Translations under genes and position numbers: made by a program
Part shown: one piece after another, positions 1 to 5,414 of the stretch
Layout of the letters: every line of letters starts with the position of its first letter
Position numbering within the stretch: position 1 is the stretch's first letter
The notes under the pieces: generated by a model
Told to the model about the DNA's origin: nothing
Seen by the model: only the letters and a program-made list of their open reading frames with translations
Database searches by the model: none
Origin: Gemmataceae bacterium
GTDB taxonomy: Bacteria; Planctomycetota; Planctomycetia; Gemmatales; Gemmataceae
Direction of reading: 5' to 3'
Length of the DNA stretch: 5,414 nucleotides
Assembly: GCA_020847555.1 (NCBI GenBank)
Contig: JADLBT010000430.1
Span: forward strand, 1 to 5,414

Positions 1-1023
1 CATTGATCCTCGAAGATCCAGGACGTGTGAGTGGACAGGGTCGGGGCGATCTGACCGTCCCAGAGATCCTGCGGGTCCAGGCCGGCCGCGAGACTCTCCT
101 GGAACGGGAAGACGTAGCGAAACCAGAAGCGCAGGAACGGGTCCAGGAGGCGGTACTGGCCGGGCGCCCGAGGCTCCGCGCCATACGAGAGCACTCGTTC
201 CACCAGGTGCATCTCCCGCAGGGTCTGCGGAAGCGCCCACATCGCGGTCTTGCCTGCGCGGTTGGATGCCGAGGCGATGTCGCCGTTGTTCATCTGGCGG
301 GAACCCGCGAGCACCTCCAGAATGGCGAAGTGGTTCTCGGTGTGGCGCAGCTCCTGCTCGAGTACGTCCCGGGGATCGTCGAAGAGCGGGCCGTTGGGGT
401 TCAGCACGTGGGCGCACACCTGCTCACGCAGGCTTCCTCCCGCGCCCAGCAGCGCCAATGTGCGGGGCATGCCCCCGCAGATGGCGTAGCGCTCGAGCCG
501 AGCCTGTGGATCATCCTCCTCGATGAATGCCCGGCACTCACCGAGGGTCATGGGCGCGACCCGCAGCGGTCGCAGCCGGCCGTGCAGGCCGGAGCGGGCA
601 GCGAGCATGTTCTCCATCACCGAGAGATGCGAGCCGCAGAGCACGAGTTTGAGCTTGGAGGCATCACGCTCCTCGAGCGCCGCTTGAACGGAGGTGAGCA
701 TCGCCTCACGCTCCGACTCGGATCCCGGCAGCAGGTCGGGGAACTCATCGATGATCACGAGCCGCTGCTCATCGGCAGCGAGTTGCAGCAGCACGCGGAA
801 GAGGCCGGGCACGTCGGCAGTGGCGGGCGTGATCCCGCCGAAATGCGAGGTCAGCTCACGGGCGAACCGTGCCAACTGCGCACCGGCGGGCAGTCGCTCT
901 CCGACGAGGATCACCGCCGGCTTTCCATGGGCGAAACGGCGGAGGAGCCAGGATTTCCCGACCCGCCGCCGGCCGTTTTTCCGCCTGAACCCCACCCGGC
1001 GGCGTCCGTCGCCACTCCCGCAT
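1..1023 (-). CDS. AAA+ ATPase of the ATPase_2/DUF234 type, partial (C-terminus off the left edge)
   Basis: Translated on the minus strand, about 330 codons stay open to the left edge. Seen in order: Walker A GRRRVGKS (bases 974-951), Walker B LVIIDEF (761-741), the sensor-like block GSHLSVMENML (635-603), CGGMPRTL (about 478-455), a winged-helix-like stretch around LREMHLVERV, and YRLLDPFLRFWFRYV (about 155-111). This order is the hallmark of archaeal ATPase_2 proteins with a C-terminal DUF234 domain. Family members are usually about 450-480 residues, so roughly the last quarter lies outside. They are cytoplasmic P-loop NTPases related to STAND switches; the cellular role is generally unknown and none is inferred here. 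The start is uncertain: ATG at 1023 has a good ribosome binding site but is one base out of frame with the Walker A frame. GTG at about 992 is an in-frame alternative with no clear ribosome binding site. Only about 18 residues precede Walker A, fewer than usual, so the N-terminus may be damaged. Confidence 0.9.
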
Positions 1024-1030
1024 CGCAAGA

Positions 1031-1035
1031 CCTCC
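1031..1035 (-). promoter_or_regulatory. Ribosome binding site GGAGG for the ATPase ATG at 1023
   Basis: On the minus strand GGAGG is followed by a seven-base spacer (TCTTGCG) and then ATG at 1023-1021. Motif and spacing are near ideal. This favours ATG 1023 as the original start, although that codon is not in the frame of the Walker A motif; one extra base between 1020 and 975 would explain the mismatch. Confidence 0.6.
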
Positions 1036-1254
1036 AACAGCGTTGGTGTTGCGACGTCAACTGGAATCCGCCGCGTCGTTCCCAAACTTCCTCGGCCAAA
1101 CCGAGTTCCTGCTGCGCAAGACGCGCCGCACACGACTGCGATGAGATGAAGCCGGGGGCCCGGGCCCGCCCCTGATGCGCGACGACCCAAGGGGCAAAGG
1201 GAGGGAGAATCGGCCGGAAAATGAACTCCCAGACCCCAAAAGGGCTAGAACGTC

Positions 1255-1273
1255 GGCGAAATCAAACTTCGCC
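1255..1273. other. Small inverted repeat (6-bp stem, 7-base loop)
   Basis: GGCGAA (1255-1260) and TTCGCC (1268-1273) are perfect complements around ATCAAAC. There is no T-run directly after it on either strand, so it is not a classical intrinsic terminator. It lies between the truncated edge of the transposase remnant and the ATPase, and could be part of a mobile-element end or chance in GC-rich DNA. Confidence 0.4.
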
Positions 1274-1361
1274 TGTGAAAAATGGGCCCAAAGTGAACAA
1301 CCGCCGGTCGGACCTGATCGCCAGCCTCCCGGACTTCTTCATCTCCGACGCCGAGATCCTG

Positions 1362-1980
1362 AAGCGCCACCACGTTGGTGCGACCCTTCAGGTCGATGCC
1401 ATCGAGCATCAACACCGCCAGGCGGACATCCTGGCGGGCGCCGGGCCATCAGCTCGCCGAGGGCCTCGCGGATACGCTCGATGAAGGTGCGCGAGATGGC
1501 CGACTTCCGACACGCCCCGGCCCGCGGCCTGCACCTTTGGCGCCGACCGGCTCGCCGGTGCGCGGGGAGCGCCGGCACCAGACGCCGGCGAGCATCTTCT
1601 CCACGACGATCCGGCTCAAGCGGATCGCGGTCGGCCAAGTGGCGGTAGACCGACAGCGCGACCTCGCCCGAGCCGCCGGTGGCTCGCACCCGCGGGCGCT
1701 CGATGGGCAGCCGCCACTTCGCCGAGGGTGACCTCGCCGGCCTCATGGCCGTGGCGGACGGCGGCCCGCTCAGGGTCGTGGCGGCCCTTCGGGCCGACGA
1801 CCCCGGTGACTTCCGCCTCCATCAGATCAGCCAACACACCGAGCCCGACCCCGACCGACAGGGCCATCAGACCCTCCCCGGGCGGCGCCCACCAGCTCGC
1901 CCAGCGCCTCCTGCACCCCCGAGCGGCAGCGCCCGCTCCACGCTCGTGACCGCCTGCTCGGCCGGTAGCTTGTCCTTCAC
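1362..1980 (-). pseudogene. IS256-family transposase remnant, N-terminal half, multiply frameshifted
   Basis: No single frame shows this gene; it appears when minus-strand fragments are read in turn. In order they are VKDKLPAEQAVTSVERALPL from GTG 1980, VQEALGELVGAA, MALSVGVGLGVLADLMEAEV followed by VVGPKGRHDPERAAVRHGHE (from ATG 1867), RLPIERPRVR with YRHLADRDPL, SRIVVEKMLAGV with RTGEPVG, KSAISRTFIERIREALGELM, and VRLAVLMLDGIDLKGRTNVV ending at about 1362. Order and spacing match IS256 (mutator-type) DDE transposases of roughly 400 residues. The block LMLDG carries the first catalytic Asp; the part with the second Asp and the Glu is absent. Seven single-base insertions (near 1918, 1880, 1730, 1619, 1537, 1507 and 1437) break the frame. 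It cannot make active transposase as written. Confidence 0.85.
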
Positions 1981-1986
1981 GGTGGT

Positions 1987-1993
1987 CCTCCTT
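1987..1993 (-). promoter_or_regulatory. Ribosome binding site AAGGAGG of the transposase remnant
   Basis: On the minus strand AAGGAGG is followed by ACCACC and then GTG at 1980-1978. This strong site fixes the original transposase start at a GTG, and the residues that follow lead into recognisable IS256 sequence. Confidence 0.7.
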
Positions 1994-2372
1994 CGATCTC
2001 GGCGGATCACTCCGAAGGCTCCCAGCAGGAGCAGACGGAGCGGAGGACCGCCGCCCTTCACGTTCTACGGGCCACGGAACAACCTCGGCGTCGTTCCCAG
2101 CCAGGGCTGGCTCGGCAAGAACGGTCGTCAGGCGAAAGCGGAACAGACCAAGTACCAGGCCGTCCTCACGTCAAATCCGTCGCCGCCGCACCCGCCTGCG
2201 GCTTGCGCCGGTCCCGCAGCGACACGCCGGCAACGCCCTCGGCGCCCACCTGCAGCCCAGCCGGTCACCGCAGCGCCCTGACCGGCGCCGCCCGGCTCCC
2301 CCTCACCCCCTCGTAGCGCTTCTCATACCCCTCCTCAGACCGGGTGTGAGCGGCGCTGCGCCCATTTCGGGC

Positions 2373-2388
2373 CCGGAGGCCGCTCCGG
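2373..2388. other. Hairpin, 6-bp stem with GCCG loop
   Basis: CCGGAG (2373-2378) and CTCCGG (2383-2388) are perfect complements around GCCG. No T-run follows. It might act as a U-tract-free terminator, which is common in high-GC bacteria, but no gene clearly ends just before it. Confidence 0.3.
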
Positions 2389-2454
2389 CGTGCCTCGCGG
2401 CGCTCTGCGGCGCCTCAGGGGCGATCCGTCGGCCGTTTCCGGCCCGAGAACGAG

Positions 2455-2496
2455 TTCAGGGAGAGCTCCAAGGCGGACCTTGAAACTCTCCCTGAA
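2455..2496. repeat. Compound inverted repeat: 11-bp outer stem, inner 5-bp stem, CGGA loop
   Basis: TTCAGGGAGAG (2455-2465) is perfectly complementary to CTCTCCCTGAA (2486-2496). Inside, CAAGG (2469-2473) pairs with CCTTG (2478-2482) around a CGGA tetraloop, and a symmetric 3x3 internal loop (CTC against AAA) separates the stems. The outer stem is not simple GC-rich sequence, so chance is less likely. It has no T-run. It could be a structured RNA element, a U-tract-free terminator, a protein-binding operator or a mobile-element end. The symmetry fits either strand. Confidence 0.65.
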
Positions 2497-2699
2497 ACCA
2501 CCGAGGTGGACCCGGCCGGCACTGCCCCGGCGTCCGAAAGTCCTTGCATGTCAGCTTCTCCGAGCGCAGCCGCCGGGAAGATCTCGCGAGAGGCGGCCCC
2601 GTCGGCCCGCCGTCCCCTCGCCAGGCGCTCCTGAGATCTCACCCGCCGACCGAACACCGTTGCCGGACGGGCCAGGGCCACTGGCTGACACCGGTGATC

Positions 2700-2719
2700 T
2701 CCCCCGTGACCCGGAGGGA
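2700..2719 (+). promoter_or_regulatory. Hairpin that could mask the ribosome binding site at 2713-2721
   Basis: TCCCCCG (2700-2706) can pair with CGGAGGGA (2712-2719), leaving one bulged A at 2715 and a five-base loop TGACC. The right arm contains most of the purine-rich GGAGGGAGG tract (2713-2721), so folding would block ribosome access to the ATG at 2725. Such masking is known upstream of some insertion-sequence genes, where it limits translation from outside transcripts; that this applies here is inference. Confidence 0.4.
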
Positions 2720-2724
2720 GGCCG

Positions 2725-2745
2725 ATGGCTCTCAATTACTGCTGA
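2725..2745 (+). other. Six-codon reading frame MALNYC with strong upstream ribosome binding site
   Basis: ATG at 2725 reads MALNYC and stops at TGA (2743-2745). It sits three bases after GGAGGGAGG, or six after its GGAGGG part. The frame is too short for a normal gene. It could be a leader peptide, the 5' stub of a gene whose body was lost, or chance. After the stop the same frame stays open to a TAG at about 2889, with SYFVVPVGNAVHRV near 2779-2820, but I recognise nothing in it. Confidence 0.3.
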
Positions 2746-2922
2746 TTAGGCAGCGAGAGCGAGCTTGGGAGAAGTCTCCGCAGCTACTTTGTTGTCCCGG
2801 TTGGTAACGCGGTCCACCGGGTCCGCGGCTCGCTGACCGACACCCTCCGACTCCGTCGAAACTGGATCGGGCCCAGATGGACTCCAGGGTAGCACCGGAG
2901 CCCCGAATCGCCAGATCGTGGG

Positions 2923-2951
2923 TTGAGCGTTCCTCGTTGCGGGTCGATACC
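2923..2951 (+). promoter_or_regulatory. Weak candidate promoter for the GH123-like gene
   Basis: TTGAGC (2923-2928) and GATACC (2946-2951) are separated by 17 bases and lie 58 bases upstream of the ATG at 3010. The first box matches the -35 consensus at four of six positions and the second matches -10 at three of six. Spacing is good but the boxes are poor, so this is only a suggestion. Confidence 0.2.
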
Positions 2952-2999
2952 CATGATGCCGCGCCCCGGATGGCCGGCGCCTCCCGAACCCACGCCAGC

Positions 3000-3004
3000 A
3001 AGGA
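3000..3004 (+). promoter_or_regulatory. Ribosome binding site AAGGA for the GH123-like gene
   Basis: AAGGA is followed by CGCCC and then ATG at 3010. The five-base spacing is acceptable. Together with the signal peptide that begins at this ATG, it decides the start. Confidence 0.65.
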
Positions 3005-3009
3005 CGCCC

Positions 3010-5414
3010 ATGGGACGCCGCCGACTCGCCCGCCTGTTGTGCGTCGCGCTCGCCGCGACGGCCACCGCCCCGCTCACCGCGAACGCCGCGGTGGAGACCT
3101 GGCCCGCGACGGCGGCCGACAAGGTCTTCCCGGACAGCGCGCGACCCGCGGCCCCGGCGGCCGGCGTCGAGATCGCCGCGGCCCGCGACGAGTACGAGGG
3201 CGCGCAGGTCGCGATCCGCAGCGACGCGGCCCTGAAGGTGACCCCCGTGGTGTCCGACCTCACCGGCCCCGGGACGATCCCGGCGTCGGCGATCCGGGTG
3301 TTCCGGGTCGGGTACGTGCAGCTGAGCAGGCCCAGCACCGGCGTCGACAGCCTCCACGGATCCGGGAGGTACCCGGACCCCCTGTTCCCCGTGCAGGGCC
3401 CCGTGAGCATCCCGGCCGGCGAGACCACCAGCCTGTACGTGCTCGTCCACGTCCCCTCCGGCGCCGCCGCCGGCGTCCACACGGGCAGCATCGACCTGGG
3501 CCCCGCCGGCACCGTCCCGATCAGCGTGGACGTCGCGCCGGTCACCGCCAACCGCAGCGACTACAGGGTCACCGCCCGCCTGTCGGTGCTGAGCCTCGCC
3601 GAGGTGCTCGGCACCACCCAGGACGACCCGGCGTTCATCCGCGGCGTCTACGACAGCCTCCTGCCGATGCTCGCCGAGCACGGCGTCAGCCCCGGCCGGC
3701 CGCCCGTCGCCTACCCGGACATCACCGACACCTGGTCGATGACCTGGAGCGGGAACTCCGCCACCCGCCTCGACCGGTTCCTCGCGACGCCGTTCCCGAC
3801 CCTCGAGGTGCCGTTCCTGCCGAACTACCCGGACGTGGGCGGCGAGGACCGCACCTACCAGCAGGACGGCAAGCGCAGGACCGCCGCGCAGAGCATCGCC
3901 ACCCGCTTCGGGGCGGCGAGCATCGCCCGCGGCTACGCGCTGGTCGTGGACGAGCCGCGCACGGACGAGTACCCCGTCGTCGTCCGCGGCGCCCGGCAGC
4001 TGCACGCCGCGAGCCCGTCGATCCCGGCGATGATCACCGAGGCGCCCACCAAGGAGGCCTGGAAAGCGCTGAGCGGCTCCGTCGACATCTGGACCACGCC
4101 GCTGTGGGACCACTACAAGGACCCTGCGGCCTCGAGGAAGGTCCTGGACGCCGGCAAGACCCTGTGGTGGTACACGTACGGCAGCGACACCCAGCGGTTC
4201 ACCCCGAACGTGCTCATCGACAAGCCCACCACCGAGCCCCGCGTGATGGGCTGGCTCGCGGAGGGGGCGGGCATCCAGGGCTTCTTCTACTGGGGCCTGA
4301 ACAACTGGAAGGACAGGGCCGGCGAGACCCAGGTCGTCCGCGGGCCGAACGGCGACCCCTGGTACCTGAGCCACACCAAGCTCGACGTCGAGTGCGGTGG
4401 CGGCAGGACCAAGCGCGCCGTCGGCGGTAACGGGGAGGCCAGCCTCATCTGGCCGGGTCCCACGCCGTCCCAGCCGGCGTACGGGTCGCTGCGCCTGGAG
4501 GCCCTGCGCGACGGCGTCGAGGACCACTCCCTGCTGAGCGCCCTCAGGCGTACGGACCCGGCGTTCCACGACCGGGTCCTCGCGGGCCTCGTGAGCCCGT
4601 ACACGGGCGCCTCCGACGGCCAGAACGCCTGCCTGGACGCGTCCCGCCCCGGGTACCTGCCGGTGGTGGAGACCGACCCGGAGGCCATCGACTCCGCCCG
4701 CCGCGCGGTGCTCGACCGCCTGTCCGGCAGGCCGCTGCCCACCATCCGCGGCCGCGTCATGTTCGCCGGCGCCGCCGCAAAGTCCGGCACGGCGAAGGGC
4801 CTGGGCCTCGGGGGCAGGGGCGTGCCGAGCGCCACCGTCCGGTTCGCGGGGTTCGAGACCACCACCGACCGCAACGGCAACTGGACGCTCGAGAACGTCC
4901 CGAACACCCCGGGCGTGCTGCGCGTGAGCCGTGACCCGGTGGGGAAGGTCGACCCGGTCGAGGTCCCCGTGACCACGGCCGACCTCGCCGCCGGCACCGT
5001 CAGCGTGCCCGCCCTGCCGAGCCCCGTGGGCCGCCCCGTGACGGGGCTGGGCCTCGGCGCGTTCCGCGCGGCGATGAAGCCCGCGACGGTACGCTCGGCG
5101 AAGGGCGGGGTGCTGACCATGCGCCTCGCCAACGCCTACCGGCCGAACGGCGAGTCGAGGTTCGCCGCCGGCGGCGCCACCCCCTCGGTGCAGGCCACCT
5201 ACCCGCGGATCGCCAAGACCAAGGCCGCCCGCGACTGGCGCGGCTACCGGTACCTGGACCTCACCGTGGAGGTCCTGAAGGACGCCGCCCCCGGCCAGCG
5301 CTGGTACCTCATCGTCACCCCCGGCGGGCACTTCGCCAACGGCCGGAACCTGGCGATCGGCCGCAGGGTGCAGCACGTCCGGATCGACCTGAGGGCCGCC
5401 CACCCGGAGAAGGG
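3010..5414 (+). CDS. Secreted GH123/DUF4091 glycoside hydrolase-like protein, partial (C-terminus off the right edge)
   Basis: 801 codons are open from ATG 3010 to the right edge. Residues 1-26 form a Sec signal peptide: GRRRLAR, a hydrophobic core, then an ANA cleavage motif. Residues about 45-190 match the N-terminal beta domain of GH123 proteins (RDEYEGAQVAI, RVFRVGYVQL, YPDPLFP). The catalytic TIM-barrel-type domain spans about 195-510, with the adjacent pair D314-E315 in YALVVDEP, LWWYTY at 385-390, GFFYWGLNNW at 424-433 and the DUF4091 hallmark SLRLEALRDGVED at 493-505. In characterised GH123 enzymes such an Asp-Glu pair serves substrate-assisted cleavage of beta-N-acetylgalactosaminides; the substrate here is unknown. 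Residues about 578-668 resemble a carboxypeptidase-regulatory-like beta domain (IRGRV, DRNGNWTL). Residues about 672-801 are an unrecognised, probably beta-rich module. No sugar transporter or regulator is visible beside it. Confidence 0.88.
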   Translation, partial: MGRRRLARLLCVALAATATAPLTANAAVETWPATAADKVFPDSARPAAPAAGVEIAAARDEYEGAQVAIRSDAALKVTPVVSDLTGPGTIPASAIRVFRVGYVQLSRPSTGVDSLHGSGRYPDPLFPVQGPVSIPAGETTSLYVLVHVPSGAAAGVHTGSIDLGPAGTVPISVDVAPVTANRSDYRVTARLSVLSLAEVLGTTQDDPAFIRGVYDSLLPMLAEHGVSPGRPPVAYPDITDTWSMTWSGNSATRLDRFLATPFPTLEVPFLPNYPDVGGEDRTYQQDGKRRTAAQSIATRFGAASIARGYALVVDEPRTDEYPVVVRGARQLHAASPSIPAMITEAPTKEAWKALSGSVDIWTTPLWDHYKDPAASRKVLDAGKTLWWYTYGSDTQRFTPNVLIDKPTTEPRVMGWLAEGAGIQGFFYWGLNNWKDRAGETQVVRGPNGDPWYLSHTKLDVECGGGRTKRAVGGNGEASLIWPGPTPSQPAYGSLRLEALRDGVEDHSLLSALRRTDPAFHDRVLAGLVSPYTGASDGQNACLDASRPGYLPVVETDPEAIDSARRAVLDRLSGRPLPTIRGRVMFAGAAAKSGTAKGLGLGGRGVPSATVRFAGFETTTDRNGNWTLENVPNTPGVLRVSRDPVGKVDPVEVPVTTADLAAGTVSVPALPSPVGRPVTGLGLGAFRAAMKPATVRSAKGGVLTMRLANAYRPNGESRFAAGGATPSVQATYPRIAKTKAARDWRGYRYLDLTVEVLKDAAPGQRWYLIVTPGGHFANGRNLAIGRRVQHVRIDLRAAHPEK

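Larger units (their letters stand above)
1024..1361. other. Intergenic stretch between the ATPase and the transposase remnant
   Basis: No confident gene. On the minus strand the frame that carries the transposase block VLMLDGIDLKG continues past its last recognisable residue (1362) as unrelated sequence and stops at TAG (about 1246-1244). On the plus strand a frame from ATG 1221 reads into the antisense of the transposase remnant, with IASLPDFFISDAEI near 1317-1358; I do not recognise it. The stretch holds a perfect 12-base palindrome GGGCCCGGGCCC at 1156-1167 and a hairpin at 1255-1273. Wherever the ATPase starts, its upstream control region must lie here, but I see no convincing -35/-10 pair. 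Confidence 0.5.
1362..2085 (-). mobile_element. Truncated IS256-type insertion sequence remnant
   Basis: The broken transposase, its 5' leader and a possible outer end form one remnant. The transposase 5' side is at the right; about 105 bases upstream of its GTG lies GTTCCGTGGCCCGTAGAACG on the minus strand (within 2058-2085), which I judge from memory to resemble an IS256-type terminal repeat. The opposite end and its partner repeat are missing because the element stops at about 1362. The outer boundary is therefore approximate, and no target duplication can be tested. Confidence 0.55.
2086..2699. other. Long stretch without a convincing gene
   Basis: Several open frames cross this region on both strands (for example 2390-2749 plus and 2735-2415 minus). 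Their translations are Arg/Pro/Ser/Ala-rich, carry no motif I recognise and have no good start with a ribosome binding site. One plus-strand frame through 2449-2637 (ENEFRESSKADLETLPE near its beginning) is more protein-like in composition but lacks a start and may be a gene fragment. The stretch contains hairpins at 2373-2388 and 2455-2496. I see no tRNA, CRISPR or insertion-sequence core here. Confidence 0.5.

Noticed and set aside
1156..1167. Perfect palindrome GGGCCCGGGCCC
   Set aside because: Simple G/C blocks arise easily at this base composition, and no gene end or repeat partner gives it meaning.
3..1175. Long open frame on the plus strand opposite the ATPase
   Set aside because: It is antisense to a frame with Walker A, Walker B and the DUF234-type blocks, and itself shows no recognisable motif.
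2390..2749. 119-codon plus-strand frame
   Set aside because: Rich in Arg and Pro, no ribosome binding site, no motif, and the inverted repeat at 2455-2496 runs through it.
2921..2955. Possible tRNA T-arm around GCGGGTCGATACCC
   Set aside because: The loop and five-base stem do not fit a T-arm, and no acceptor, D or anticodon arms surround it.
2749..3000. Minus-strand tail ending DRVTNRDNKVAAETSPKLALAA, which looks like a real protein C-terminus
   Set aside because: The composition is more natural than the rest of that frame, but no start, family or neighbouring homologous block could be found. It may be a fragment of a lost gene; it is not strong enough to annotate.
2877..4430. 517-codon plus-strand frame overlapping the GH123-like gene
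   Set aside because: Arg/Pro-rich out-of-frame reading of the same gene; no start signal or domain.
2746..5403. Very long open frame on the minus strand (885 codons) opposite the GH123-like gene
   Set aside because: Its translation is a low-complexity run of Gly, Ala, Arg, Val and Asp with no motif. It is the usual antisense shadow of a high-GC gene with G/C third positions. The plus-strand gene has a signal peptide and domain hallmarks.
1..5414. CRISPR array, toxin-antitoxin pair, phage or defence island
   Set aside because: No regularly spaced direct repeats, no recognisable small paired genes and no phage structural or integrase motifs were seen. The ATPase belongs to a broad family, and being an NTPase alone does not make it a defence gene.

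Overview
This is a high-GC bacterial window, most likely from an actinobacterium. The support is strong G/C preference at third codon positions, a Sec signal peptide of actinobacterial style, a DUF234-type ATPase and an IS256-type transposase whose remembered closest relatives are actinobacterial. The genus cannot be told. Both terminal genes run off the window, so each is partial.

Layout. (1) Positions 1-1023, minus strand: an AAA+/STAND-like ATPase of the archaeal ATPase_2/DUF234 type. It has clear Walker A and Walker B motifs, and its C-terminus lies outside the left edge. Its best start codon is one nucleotide out of frame with the body of the gene. (2) Positions 1024-1361: an intergenic stretch with a small hairpin and no confident gene. 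(3) Positions 1362-1980, minus strand: a broken, truncated IS256-family transposase. It can be read only by stitching fragments across seven +1 frameshifts, so no single open frame reveals it; its own start side probably extends to about 2085. (4) Positions 2086-3009: about 920 bases with no convincing gene. They hold three hairpins, one of which can hide a strong ribosome binding site in front of a six-codon reading frame, and a weak candidate promoter for the next gene. (5) Positions 3010-5414, plus strand: a secreted GH123/DUF4091 glycoside-hydrolase-like protein with a signal peptide, N-terminal beta domain, TIM-barrel-type catalytic domain with an Asp-Glu pair, a carboxypeptidase-regulatory-like beta domain and an unrecognised C-terminal module. 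It is cut by the right edge.

The two intact gene bodies look functionally unrelated and point in opposite directions, away from a central block of insertion-sequence debris. The window therefore reads as an accessory or junction region, not an operon. I see no convincing new multi-gene system. The most unusual signals are the run of eight same-sign (+1) frame shifts between about 980 and 1920, the compound hairpin at 2455-2496 and the hairpin-masked mini reading frame at 2700-2745.
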